Positions 47,216 through 58,528 of a stretch of 64,000 bases of DNA are shown here, piece by piece (position 1 is the first letter of the stretch; each line of letters begins with the position of its first letter). The position numbers were made by a program, and so were the translations under genes. The DNA is taken from contig CAUYUJ010015849.1 of the NCBI GenBank assembly GCA_963575745.1, forward strand, positions 413,828-477,827, written 5' to 3'. The notes below the pieces were generated by a model. The model saw only the letters and a program-made list of their open reading frames with translations, made no database searches and was not told where the DNA came from. Origin of the DNA: Prorocentrum cordatum. Taxonomy: Eukaryota; Sar; Dinophyceae; Prorocentrales; Prorocentraceae.

Positions 47216-48289
47216 TTACAAGTCTTCAATCAAGGATTCCTAAGGTTAAGGTCGCAATAGTGGTGTTCTCAGACGACTTAGGGCTTCCAGGACGCAGCCG
47301 TCACGTTGACTCGGAGTGTTGACGCCCCAGGAAGATATTTTGGCACGGCTCGGGACAGCCAAGGCGCACCAGGTCGCGCTGATGTCCAGAGAAAGATTCC
47401 GGCACAATTCCAAAATTTCAAGCGCTTGTTTCCTAACGCCCCCCGTGGTGAAACAATTATTGTGGGAAACGTGAGCGAAAGGGGAAGCGTGAAAGGAAAG
47501 CATGCAACACCGATGATGCGCTTTGGGCTTACAAGTGTCCCCATCCTGGAAATATGATACGAATTCTGTTGCGTCGCAAGCAAACTGAACTTGGTTGAAA
47601 CAGCGGCAGACGGAAGTGCGCCCTGCGGCTGTGGCTCTCTAGCCGACCGGTCCTGCTCAGCCAGTCCGAACGCTACAAACTGACGCCCCCCCTCGGCTGA
47701 GAAGCCACACGTGAAGGGCGGGTGAGTTATCAAAAAGAGCAATAAAGATTGGGTGACGGGTGAACGCGGGACAAGTGGGCAGCGCTGTGGCGCCGGGACT
47801 GGCTAGGCGCCGAGACGCAGCAACCACGACGCAAACAACTCCCGCACAGTGGCCCCCGCCCCCGTGACAAGTAAACACATGGAAGTGTCATCTTGCGACC
47901 GCGATACGGTGGAGCAGGAAACGATTCCGCTAACAAGGGTCGAATTGCACGCATGATTGCGCCAGGATGCACGCGAGGCATCTCCGTCAAGGAGCCACTG
48001 GAATTACCGGACACTCTGGAACCATCGGGTTCGCAAGGCACTGCGGAACCAGAAGGCAGAGGAAAAGGAGGCAGAAAAAGAGGATTCATCAGGAGGGAAT
48101 GAGGATAGAAACCTTGGGGGCGAAATCGGGTAGATGCTGCTGTCCCAAGAGAGCTCCAGGAGGGCCCCAAGATGGCCACGGGTATAGTTTGCACTTGGAC
48201 GCCTTACTTGGGCCATACTAGGGCCAACTTGGAGCCCTCTTCAGGCACTAGTTGAACAGTCTCGCGACCCTCCGAGGCCCGGGCGGAAC
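47216..48289. other. Spacer, no gene seen
   Basis: Unique-looking sequence with short frames on both strands and no recognisable motif. Composition is close to the local average. Confidence 0.4.
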
Positions 48290-48755
48290 CAAAAGGGCCC
48301 CGAGAGGGCCCCGGGACGGCCTCAGAGGGGGGCGCAACTGAGGTGCGCGATGACCCACTTGACTTGAGGTCCTCTTGGAAGCCTCTTGGGGCCCTCTTGG
48401 GAGCCGTCTGGCCCTCTCACTGGGAGGGCCCAAAGTGGCTACAGGAGGGCTCCAAATGGGTGTCAAGATTACTCCAAACGGAGCATACAATCGCACGCAT
48501 TGGCTGGGCCCTCTCAAGGCCCCTTTGGAAGCGCGTCAGGGCCCTCTGGGAACCCTCTTCGAGCCTTCTCGGGGCCCTCTGAGGGGCCCTCGCGGCGCCC
48601 AAGGGGGCCCCGGGAAGGCTCCAAAAAAACTCCGAGAGGAACCCGCGCAAGGTGCGCAATTGCACATTCAGTTCGGGATCCTCTTGGGATCCTCGTGGAA
48701 GCCCTCCGGGCCCTGTCAAGGCAGCGTGGGGGGGCCAAGAGTGGCTCTGAAAGGG
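48290..48755. repeat. Two-copy ~304-bp tandem duplication rich in GGGCCCTCT
   Basis: The segment from about 48298 to 48440 matches 48608 to 48745 with substitutions (shared GTGCGC(A/G)A, TCCTCTTGG, GGGCCC, AGTGGCT). GGGCCCTCT words recur throughout. Confidence 0.65.
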
Positions 48756-48884
48756 CCCAGCAATGTTCAGGCCGAAACCGTCCAAAACTGGGACCGCACT
48801 GGCCTTGAACTGGAGCCTTCGGGCACCCATCCTCCCATCTCCTCGCTACCCTCGCCAACCCGTCCTCCCATTAGGCTCATCGGA

Positions 48885-49030
48885 TTTGTGATGGTTGGTT
48901 TGAGCTGGACTGAATTTGGTTTGAACTGGACTGAACTTGGTTTGGTCTGGTCAAGAAGTTGGTTTGAACTGGTGTGAGCTTGCTTTTAACGGGCCTGAAC
49001 TTTGCTTGAACTGCTTTGACTTTGGTCCGA
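48885..49030. repeat. ~20-bp minisatellite, unit near TGGTTTGAACTGGACTGAAC
   Basis: Five or six degenerate copies between 48890 and 49010 (TGGTTTGAGC, TGAATTTGG, TTGAACTGG). No coding role apparent. Confidence 0.7.
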
Positions 49031-49660
49031 GCAGGTCTGCACTCTGCAATTCCGCTCCTAAACAAATGTGCGAATGGTTTGAACATGTTTCGAGTCTGCG
49101 CCGGTTTCAACGCAGGGCGTCATGCTCTAAACACATCGCAAGGTAGTTCTTGTTCGATGCGGCATGACCCTTGGTAAACTAATGCCGCAATTCAACATAC
49201 AATTGTCTTGAACGCATCGCACGGGCATCGAAAGCCAACCTGCCCTAAACACCCAGATGCCCGAAAGCGTGGGCAGATGAACGCAAGGGGGTCGCAAACC
49301 AATCCGATATGCGGCCGGAACTGAACCAGCGCATGGCGAACTCAGCGCGACGGGCACCAAGACCGCGACGGCGTTGCTCGTAGACGTCCTCTATCACCCA
49401 CTGGTGAAGCGCCCTGTTCACTATCGACGCTCGCCGCCTGGGGCTGCATGCTCGGCGCTCGTAGACAGATTTCGCAGGTCCACTCGCTCGTCGGAATGCC
49501 TCGGTGTAGCACCTGCATGAAGAGCCAGAAGAGGTTGCAATTGAGACGCAATTGTTCCTGTTCGGCTAAAAGAAACTGCCCCCCCCCAAAAAAAAAATGC
49601 CTGGCGAAAGACCCAACCATGCGCAGTTGTCGATGACGTCGTCGTTGTATCGTTTTCGAA
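49031..49660. other. Spacer, no gene seen
   Basis: Mixed sequence including a C/A-run at 49579-49600 (CCCCCCCC then AAAAAAAAA). The minus-strand frames have no recognised motif. Confidence 0.4.
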
Positions 49661-50460
49661 GGATCTCCTTATGGGGCCCCGAATCGCGTGCAGGGCGCGC
49701 CGGACTGGGACAGGGCGGAGCTCCTTGTGGAAACGTGTCAGGCGCGTGTCAAATAGGGCGATCGCCGCCATGCGGACTGCGCCACTGGGACCTTCGGCGA
49801 AGATCCCAATGGGGCCACGAAGCGCGCGAGGGGCGTGCCATCATGGGGCGGCGCCGCCATGCGGACTGCGCCGCTGGGACCTTGGGTGGGCCACGAGACG
49901 AGACGCCGACGCCGGCGTGCCAAAAGTGGGCGGGGCCGCCATGCTGACTTCGCCACTGGGACCCTGGGTGAAGCTCCCCATGGCGCAGCGAAGCGCGCGA
50001 GGGGTGTGCAAAAATGGGGCGGCGCCGCCATGCGGACTGCACCACTGAGACCTTGGTGGAGCTCCCTATGGGGCCGCGAAGCGTGCGAAGGGTGTGCCAG
50101 AATGTGGCGGCACCGCCATGGTGGCTGACTGCGCCACTGGAACTTTAGGAGGGGCTCCCTATGGGGCCACGAAGCGCGCGAGAGGTGTGCCAATACGGGG
50201 CGGCGCCGCCATGCGGACTGCGCCACTGAGACGTTGGGCGGGGCTCCCTATGGGGCCGCGAAGCGCGTGACGGGCGTGCCAAAATGGGGCCGCGCCGCCA
50301 TGCAGACTGCGCCGCTGGCGCCTTAGGTCGAGCTCCCTATGGGGCCACGAAACGCGCGATGGGGCGTGCCACAGTGGGGCGGCCATGCCATGGACTGCGC
50401 CACTGGGGCCTCTGGCGGAGCCCCGTCTGGGGCCACGAAACGCGCGAGGCGCGCGCCGAT
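49661..50460 (+). repeat. ~88-bp tandem repeat array, about eight copies
   Basis: Each unit has GGGGCC(A/G)CGAAGCGCG, GTGCCAAAATGGGGC and GCCGCCATGCGGACTGCGCC followed by an ACCTT(G/A)GG segment. Anchors at about 49762, 49853, 49935, 50024, 50112, 50205, 50294 and 50383. The same family, in opposite orientation, lies at 53740-54205. Confidence 0.85.
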
Positions 50461-51115
50461 GCAGCAGCGCCGACCTCCCTGCCTCTGCTACTCACGTAAA
50501 CGCTACTGGGCAGGGTCTCCCTGCTAGCGGGGTACCCAGTCTCCCTGGAGTCAACCAGGGACCGGGACGCCCCAGGCATGCCCCCAGGATTGGCAACGAT
50601 CCAGGAGGCCTGCATCCACGTAATCACCCAGGGGTCAGCCTGCGAAGTGTTTCAAGCTCTCTGCAGCTAGAGACACAGACCCCCAAGGGCCTTATCCTTA
50701 TCCTTATCCTCCTCCTCCTCCTCCTCCTCCTCCTCCTGCCTCCTCCTGCCTCCTCCTTAGGCCTCCTGCCCCCTCCTGGGGCCTCCTGGGGCCTCCTGGA
50801 GCCTCCTGGAGCCTTCTGGGCCTTCTGGGACCTACTGGGGCCTCCTCGGGCATTCCTCCTCCTCCTCCTTTTCCTCCTCGTCCTTCCTCCCCTCAGCCTC
50901 TTCCTCTTCCTGCTTTCCTGTCTCGTCCTGCATCATCCCTCCTCCTTTTCCTGGCAATCCTCCTCCTCCTCGTCCTCGTGCGGAACACGACCCAGAGGAA
51001 GCGCACGACGTGCGTCCCAGCCGATACGCGCCGGAGGACGACCCAGAGGAAGCGCGCGCCGGAGGATGACCCGGAGGAACCACGTGAGCTGCGGGACCCA
51101 TAGGAAGGCTCCCGC
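50461..51115. other. Spacer with CCT and GGGGCCTCCT repeats
   Basis: CCT triplets at 50707-50760, a GGGGCCTCCTGG run at 50770-50850, more CCT at 50855-50960, and a GACCCAGAGGAAGCGC repeat at ~50990-51080. No gene. Confidence 0.6.
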
Positions 51116-52276
51116 CTGACGCGTCCTCACAATTCACTCACAGACGAGGGTCCCGCTTGACACTTCTTCCAAATTCAGACCTGAGGAGCCCAAAAGTGAC
51201 GACAGTTACAGGAATCCGATGGCCCGCTCGGATTAGTAACAAGATCCGCGGGCCCCATCGGGAGGGGGCTCCCGCCTGAGACTTGCTCGCAATTCACTCA
51301 CAGACGAGGCTCCCGCCTGATACTTCCTCCAAATTCAAACCTGAGGAGCCCAAAAGTGACGACAGTTACATGAATCCGATGGCCCGCTTGGATTAATAAT
51401 ATGATCTGCGGGCCCCATAGGGAGGGGGCTCCCCCTTGAGACTTCCTCACAATTCACTCACAGACGAGGTTCCCGCTTGATATTTCCTCCAAATTCAGAC
51501 CTGAGGATCCCAAAAGTGACGACAGTTACAGGAATCCGATGACCCGCTCGGATTAGTAACATGATCGGCTGGCCCCATAGGGAGGGGGCTCCCGCCTAAG
51601 ACTTCCTCACACTTCACTCACAGACGAGGCTCCCGCTTGATACTTCCTCCAAATTCAGACCTGAGGAACCCAAAAGTGACGACAGTTACAGGAATCCGAT
51701 GACCCGTTCGGATTAATAACATGATCCGCGGGCCCCATAGGGAGGGGGCTCCCGCCTAAGACTTCCTCACACTTCACTCACAGACGAGGCTCCCGCTTGA
51801 TACTTCCTCCAAATTCAGACCTGAGGAGCCCAAAAGTGACGACAGTTACAGGAATCCGATGACCCGCTCGGATTAATAACATGATCTGCGGGCCCCATAG
51901 GGAGGGGGCTCCCGCCTGACGCGTCCTCACAATTCACTCACAGACGAGGGTCCCGCTTGATACTTCTTCCAAATTCAGACCTGAGGAGCCCAAAAGTGAC
52001 GACAGTTACAGGAATCCGATGACCCGCTCGGATTAGTAACGTGATCCGCGGGCCCCATAGGGAGGGGGCTCCCGCCTGAGACTTGCTCGCAATTCGCTGA
52101 CAAACGAGGCTCCCGCCTGATACTTCCTCCAAATTCAAACCTGAGGCGCTCAAACAGTGACGACAGTTACAGGAATCCGATGACCCGCTCGGATTAATAA
52201 CATGATCTGCGGGCCCCATAGGGAGGGGGCTCCCGCCTGAGACTTCCTCACAATTCACTCACAGACGAGGCTCCCT
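51116..52276 (+). repeat. 160-bp satellite, seven full copies plus part
   Basis: The anchor CAGACGAGG occurs at 51141, 51301, 51461, 51621, 51781, 51941, (CAAACGAGG) 52101 and 52262, i.e. spaced exactly 160 bp until the last step of 161. Each unit includes CAAAAGTGACGACAGTTACA and GGGCCCCAT(A/C)GGGAGGGGGCT. Variants in copies 1, 2, 3 reappear in copies 6, 7, 8, implying an 800-bp higher-order unit. Confidence 0.95.
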
Positions 52277-52640
52277 CTTGGTGGATGATGGTAATGGGAT
52301 GATGACGACGGTGTTTGATGATGATATATGGTTGATGATGATGATGATGATGATGACGATGATGATGATGATGATGATGGTGGTGGTGATGATGACGACG
52401 TGATGATGATGATGGTGGTGATGATGAGTGCTGATGGTGAGTGATCGTGCGATTATAATGGTAAATCGTGGTGATGATGACGGGGACGAAGTGGTGAGTC
52501 AGCGAGTAGTGGTGATGAGGATGATGAGGATGATCGTTCGATGCCGATGATGGTGAGTGATCGTGCGATGGTGATGGTGATGCTGATGGTGATGATGAGT
52601 GGGGAGTGATGGTGATGGTGATGATGATGCAGAGGAGGAA
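52277..52640. repeat. GAT-triplet array abutting the satellite
   Basis: Imperfect GATGATGATG sequence with GGT, GAC and GTG interruptions. It begins within ~15 bases of the last satellite unit. Confidence 0.9.
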
Positions 52641-52744
52641 GCACAGAGGAGCAGAGGAGAGGGAGGAGGAGGAGGGGGAGCAGAGAGAGATCCTGCGCGG
52701 AGGGTGTGCAGAGAAAACAAGACACCCACTTAGGATGTGGGGAA

Positions 52745-53600
52745 CAATTGCACATTCCTCGTCGATTCGTCGACTTTGCGCGGGCAGCGGAAGCCCCCGC
52801 TTCGGGGCGTCGCCGCGCCGTGCCATCTAAACCGCGCGTCGTGATTTCCGCGCTTCCGCGCTGGGTTTTCCGTGCAAAATGCTGCTCTCGCTGATGCGCT
52901 GGCCTCATTTGCGGGCCACCGCTCGTTCCGAATCGTGCTCTCACTGCAGCGCTGGCTTCAATTCCGCGCTTGTGCTCGCTCCGAATCGCGCCCCCGCTGC
53001 AGCGCCAGCGCCATTCTTCCAGGCGCCGCGCCGCGGCATTCTTTTCGGCCCTTCCCCATGGGCCCCAACGCGTCAAAATGAACCCCCGAAGAAACCGTCG
53101 GAAGCGATTGCATATTCGGCGTCGATTCGCTGCTTCTCTGGCGCCGCGGAACCCCCGGCCCAATGTCGGGGTGTCGCCGCGCCGTGCTATGTCAAGCTAC
53201 GCGCCCTCATTTCCGCGCTTCCACGCTTGGCTCGATGCTCTCGCTGACGCGCTGGCCCTTCCGCGCTTCCGCTCGTTCCGAAGCGCGCCCCCGCCGCAGC
53301 GCTGGCTTCGCGCCCGCGCCCCCGCTCGTTCCGAATCGTGCTCCCGCCGCAGCGCTGGCGCCATGCCCCAGCGCGGTTCTCGGCCCCCCCAAGTTGGCAC
53401 CAAAATTCACCGCATGGCCTCCCGAAGACACCATCGGATGCGATGCACATTCGGCGCCGTATTGTAAATACTTCGGGCCGCGAAAGCCCCGCCCACCTTC
53501 GGGCGCTGGCGCGCCGTGCCATGTCAGGCCGCGCGTTGATCTCCGACGCCCTGCCATGCCGCGCAGCGCAGCGCCGCGATATCCGCCGGCGCGAATAGGA
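52745..53600 (+). repeat. ~350-bp tandem repeat, about 2.5 copies
   Basis: Anchors GCACATTC/GCATATTC near 52750, 53108 and 53448; each unit has GTCGCCGCGCCGTGC, TTTCCGCGCTTCC, GCTCGTTCCGAA and GCAGCGCTGGC. The inner segment is itself duplicated (GCTCGTTCCGAATCGTGCTC). Confidence 0.75.
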
Positions 53601-53739
53601 AGGAGATCTATGCCATGGTAAGGGATGGGGGGGGTAGGCCGCCAGTACGACGCGTGCGCGACGAGCTTGCCACCCCCCCTTCCTGCCGCTGCTCTCCGCG
53701 CGCGCGCCGCGCCAGCGCGCGCCTCGCTCGGCCCGTGGC

Positions 53740-54205
53740 CCCATGTAGAGTTCCACCGAAGGCCCCGGCGGGAGGGCCCTCGCGCGCCCGACGCCCAATA
53801 TGGCGCGCCCATTGCACGGTTCGCGGCCCCATATAAAGCGCCCCGCATAGCGTTCCACCGAAGGCCCCAGCGGCGGGGCCCGCGCGCGCCCATCGCGCAT
53901 GTTGGCGCGCCCCTCAGACGGTTCGCGGCCCCCGTAGAGAACTCCACCGAAGGCCCCAGTGGCAGGACTCGCGCGCGCCCGACGCTTAATTTAGCGCGCA
54001 TCACATGGCTCGCGGCCCCGCGCGGAGCCCCGCCGAAGGCCCCGGCGGCAGGGCCCCCGCGCGCCCGACACGCACCTCTCACGCGGTTCGTAGCCCCATA
54101 AAACGCTCCGCCGACGGCCCCATCGGCGTGGCCCGCATGCGCCCGACGCTCATGTTAGGGCACCCCATCGCGCGGTTCGTGCCCCCCCCCGGGAGCTCCA
54201 CCGAA
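53740..54205 (-). repeat. ~95-bp tandem repeat array, reverse orientation of the 49.7-kb family
   Basis: Units carry TCCACCGAAGGCCCC, GGCGGGGCCCGCGCGCGCC and GGTTCGCGGCCCC. The reverse complement aligns with the 49661-50460 units (GGCGCGCCA, CTGGGGCCTTCGGTGGA, TGGGGCCGCGAA). About five copies. Confidence 0.75.
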
Positions 54206-55631
54206 GATGGCGCGCACCACCTCGGCATTTACGACCGCGCGAATCTGTGCCATTCACCTGGATAATTCACTAGCCACTCTCGCACTTGGCGAAGGTGGCA
54301 AGATTAAACAATCCTGGCGTCTCGACGCATTCGGGTTGCCAGTCGTCGAGCCAAACGCCTGCGCGGGCCGTGGGAGCCCTCAGCGCAACGACCCTGGTCG
54401 GCAAACGGATATGCAGACGCAAACTTTTCCAGGGACTCTCCCCGCGCGCTAACATGTTCAAGCTTGTGTGCCACGTCGCTCGCGCTATTCGTTTATTTTC
54501 TCTGCCAGGATTCATGGCCAGGTTCATGTTGCGGGAGAGCGCAAGTTCAGAAACGGCAGAAATCGGTATGCACACCTTCTGGCAAGCCATCACGCCGTCG
54601 CCTTCGCGTTGACCCTTCATCTGTCCGCGGGGTTCTGCCCGGTCCAACTTGTCACCCAACAGATGCCGGGGGTCCTCGTCCAACTTGGCGTGGCCGTCTT
54701 TGCTTAACTCATATTCCCAGTTGCGTCGTCTTCTTGTTTCTTGGCACGCGATGCCTGGATATATTTGCCAAACGCTACTCTCCCACTACTGAAATGTATA
54801 TGATAATCGCGTTCGTCGTCTCGAAATGCCCCATGCGTGGTCTCGGGCTCGTTGTTCGCACGTTCCGAGGCTTTCCGAGAACTGCGCTTCACTTGGGCGC
54901 GCGCGCGCTCAACAAAGTGCCGCTCCATTCCCTGAGCTGGGCCCGATCGCCAAACAACGATTTAATATTTGAACCGCCTTGTACTCGCTCGCGGGCTTGC
55001 TTCCACCTCCCCCAGCCCACATATGACGATGGACCTCGTGCCCAAACATGTTCGTCAACGTGTCCTCGCAAGACATTTTGCGGCTGATGACTGGCACCAC
55101 AAGAGCATTCATGTTGTAGTTCATCCTCAACTTTGTGGATGCCTCGTCGTTGGCAGCTCTGCTGGTCCCTAGCATAGCACTGCGGTCGAAGAAAAAACAT
55201 CAAGTCATGCATGGTCTTGAACGCTGTGCGAACCTACCTGGCATATCTGTTATCGTAACTGGCACTGCACAGTTCCGCGAATCGGTCCGTGCTCAGGTTG
55301 TACCAAGCTTCTTGGGCCTGGGACGGCGTCACACCGAAACCTGGGTCGGCTGCGCCCAAGTTCGGCGAAGCCGTTGCGGTTGCCGCCGCAACCATTGCAA
55401 GCAGGCGGATGCGCCGCGGAGTTTAACCACGCGCGCTGGAATCTGTGATGCGAACCACGAGACCCGCGACCATGAACACACGATGGGACTTTTCCGTCCT
55501 GCAAGCGAATGGAACTTGAACCAAACAGCGGCGGACGGACGACGCTGCAAAACCGTGCGCCGTGCGGATGCGGTTCAGTAATTGTCTGTTTCTGCTCACC
55601 CAGTCAGTACGCTATCAACTGACACCCCCTC
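54206..55631. other. Spacer, no gene recognised
   Basis: Unique sequence with less extreme composition. Several 70-200-codon frames overlap on both strands and none shows a motif or consistent codon bias, so none is annotated. Confidence 0.4.
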
Positions 55632-55723
55632 ATTATCCTCCTCCTCCTCCTTTTGCTCAGTCTCTTCCTCCTCCTCCTCCTCCTCATCATCATCATCATC
55701 ATCATCGTCGTCGTCGTCACCAC

Positions 55724-55785
<62 letters not shown>

Positions 55786-55792
55786 CCATCAC

Positions 55793-55840
<48 letters not shown>

Positions 55841-56020
55841 CTGCCTCTGCCTCACTCCTCGTCCTCCTCCTTCTCCTCCTCCTCCTCCTCGTCCTCCTCC
55901 TCCTCCTCCTCCTCCTCCTCGTCCCCCTCTACCTCCTCCTCCTCCTCCTTCTCCTCCTCCTCCGCCTCCTCCTCCTCCTCCTCCTCCTCCTCCCCTCCTC
56001 CTCCTCCTCCACTCCTCCTT
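55632..56020. repeat. ATC and CTC triplet arrays
   Basis: (ATC)n at 55685-55845, then (CTC)n with GTC and TTC interruptions to about 56020. Confidence 0.95.
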
Positions 56021-57949
56021 ACCCAGCCGGAACTCATGCCATGACATGCTGGCGGCGCGCACAACAAAGTGGGTAGCACGAGAGGGGCGACCGTCTTTGA
56101 AGGCCCCCAGACCCTTCTAAGAAGGCCCCTGCCTTCTCAGAAGCGCGCCGCCTTCCTAAAAGGCTACCCCCCTCGCGCCTCCCCGCTCGTGTGCGCCGCC
56201 AAGTAACCCATCGAATCATCACCCATTCTCTTGGTTCCCCCCCTCCCGACCTCCACTTCTATCGAAATCTCGCTCGTTGTCAGGCTGCTGGCGGCTCGAC
56301 TTGGCCCTGGACGTGCAGGCAATCGCCGTCGGCGCCGCACGCGCCTGGGAGCACGGCGTGGCCAGAGAGGTAGACCTCGATGTTCGGGGCCCCGCAAGCG
56401 GGGGCTCTTCGGGTAGATGATCGACTACATAACTGATTTACCCCAAAGCGGTTCGTCGTCGAAAATACGAGCATATGTATATGTTTATGGGTCCGACGAG
56501 ACAATCAAATGCGCGGTAATCCAGAGGTGCAGTCGATCCCCTAATCGAAAAGGGGGGCTCTGACAAACCAGGACGTTGGCGCACCCGAGGGAACGGCAGC
56601 CCCAAACCCTCCGACGACACGTGTTTTCTTCAACCCGCGGGTTTTATCCTCGATCTCGACCTCCCGGACCGAGTATCGGGACCTATGACCATCGAGAATG
56701 GACCTGGGGCGGAAAAGCTGGCCCCGGGGAGGGCGGGACCTCTGAGGCCGCACATCAAACCCCAAAAACAACATCGTCGGATGTCTGAGGCCGCGGGTCG
56801 AGAATCATCTCTGTTCTTCGATCTCTCCCGCCCGGATGTGGCAGAGCCCTGGCCTGCAAGGTCCTGGCTTCCCGGGCCCCGAAATGTAGTCCATCTCCTC
56901 CTGCCGGATCTCTCCCGAGAACTGGCGGCGAGCGACAGGGGGCAGGGTCGGGGGGGCGGGGGTGGGGGGGTTCTTCTGAGAGGGCTCCGCGATTTTGAGA
57001 GGGCGCGGGAGCTGCGCCCGCCCCCTCCCCCCGACAGGCCTTGTGCATTCTCCGAAGGCTGCCCCCCGCCCAGACCCAAACCCCTTCTGCGCGCCGCCAA
57101 GAGAAGCTGTGCTCCCACCAGAGGGCCGCGCCGCCACCAGGCGCGGGACCCAGGGTCAGGCATACGTCGAAGGTGGCCAGGTGGCAATCCCTGTACGTCG
57201 AACTGAGGCTCTTTGGCCTGCTCCGCAGCGTCCCGTCGCCAGCGGCCGCGAACACGTCGAAGAGGCCTTCGGAAGGGGCGCCAAGTATCCAAACTCATCG
57301 ATCCTGGGCAAGCCCATCCTTGGCCCCGGAGCGGGAGATGCGCCCCGCTGGCCTCGCCAGGGAGGGGGGCATTCGACGGTCCTTGGTCCAGGGGTGGAAT
57401 CGCCAGGATCGGCACACGTGCGCGCGGGACTGGATGTTCGACGTCGGCAGGCGAACAAGGGGCATACGATGGCCTCGGGCCACTCCGGGACCCCAGATCT
57501 GGCCGAACTCGGGGCGCTCCCCCGAAAAACGCAGTCCCCAACATCAGAGGGCGCGCGTTGCACGGGCGCTTGCCTTGGGAATTTTCGGCGGCACGTTTGC
57601 TCTGCCCCCCCCCCGTGAAAACCAGGGGGACTCCCCTCCCCCCTCCCCCCCCTCTCCGATGCGCCCACCCCTCCTCTCCCCAGGGGGAGGGGGTTCGAAC
57701 CTCTGCCCCCCTCTCCCATCGCCGCGATAGGGGGGGGGGTCGAACAACCCCTCCCCAAGGAGCCGACGCTGGTGCGCCAGCGCCGGCGGCGGCTGGCAGC
57801 GCCGACGGCAGCGACGCGGCGACGATGACCAGAACGTCGTCGACGACGACGGCGAGTATTGACAGGCCAAAACCTCAGAAACAGATCATCTTCGCGTTGA
57901 GTCGCGTACCTCCCGCAGTTTCCGTCGTAGACATCGTCACCGTCGCCGT
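56021..57949. other. GC-rich region with unresolved open frames
   Basis: The longest frame is 304 codons on the minus strand (57544-56630), overlapped by minus-strand frames of 166 and 200 codons; fragments such as HLATFDVCLTLGPAPGGG (56755-57255) look protein-like but belong to no family I recognise. Genuine exons may be present in more than one frame. C/G runs at 57606-57660 and 57728-57738. No function is assigned. Confidence 0.3.
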
Positions 57950-58491
57950 CGTCGTCAACGTCGTCGTCGCCGCTGTCGCCGTCGCATTGTCGGAATATTC
58001 ACAGGCCCCGAACTCAAATCAAAATATTATTCGCGTTGCGTCGCGTGCCTCCCGCGGTTTGCCGTCGAGGCACTCGTCGTCGTCGTCGCCGACATCGCAG
58101 TCGTCGTCGCCGTCGTCGTCGTAGTAGCGCTCGTCGTCGTCGCCGTCGTCGATGTCGTCGTCGTCGCCGTTGTCGTCGTCGTCGCCATCGTCGTCGTCGT
58201 CGTTATATTCGTCGTCGTCGTCGCCGTCGTCGTCGTTGTCGCCGTCGTCAAAGTCGTCGTCGTCGTCGCCGTCGACATCGTCGCCGTTCTCGGCGTCGTC
58301 GCCGTCGTCGTCGCCGTCGTCGTCGTCGTCGCCGTTGTCGTCGTCGTCGCCATCGTCGTTGTTGTCGTCGTCCTGCTGGTCGTCGTCGATGTCGCCGACG
58401 CAGTCGTCGTCCCCGTCGTCATCGTCGTCAACGTCGACGCCATCGTCGCCGTTGTCGTCGTCGTCGTCGAAGTCGCCGTCGTCGCTGTCGC

Positions 58492-58528
<37 letters not shown>

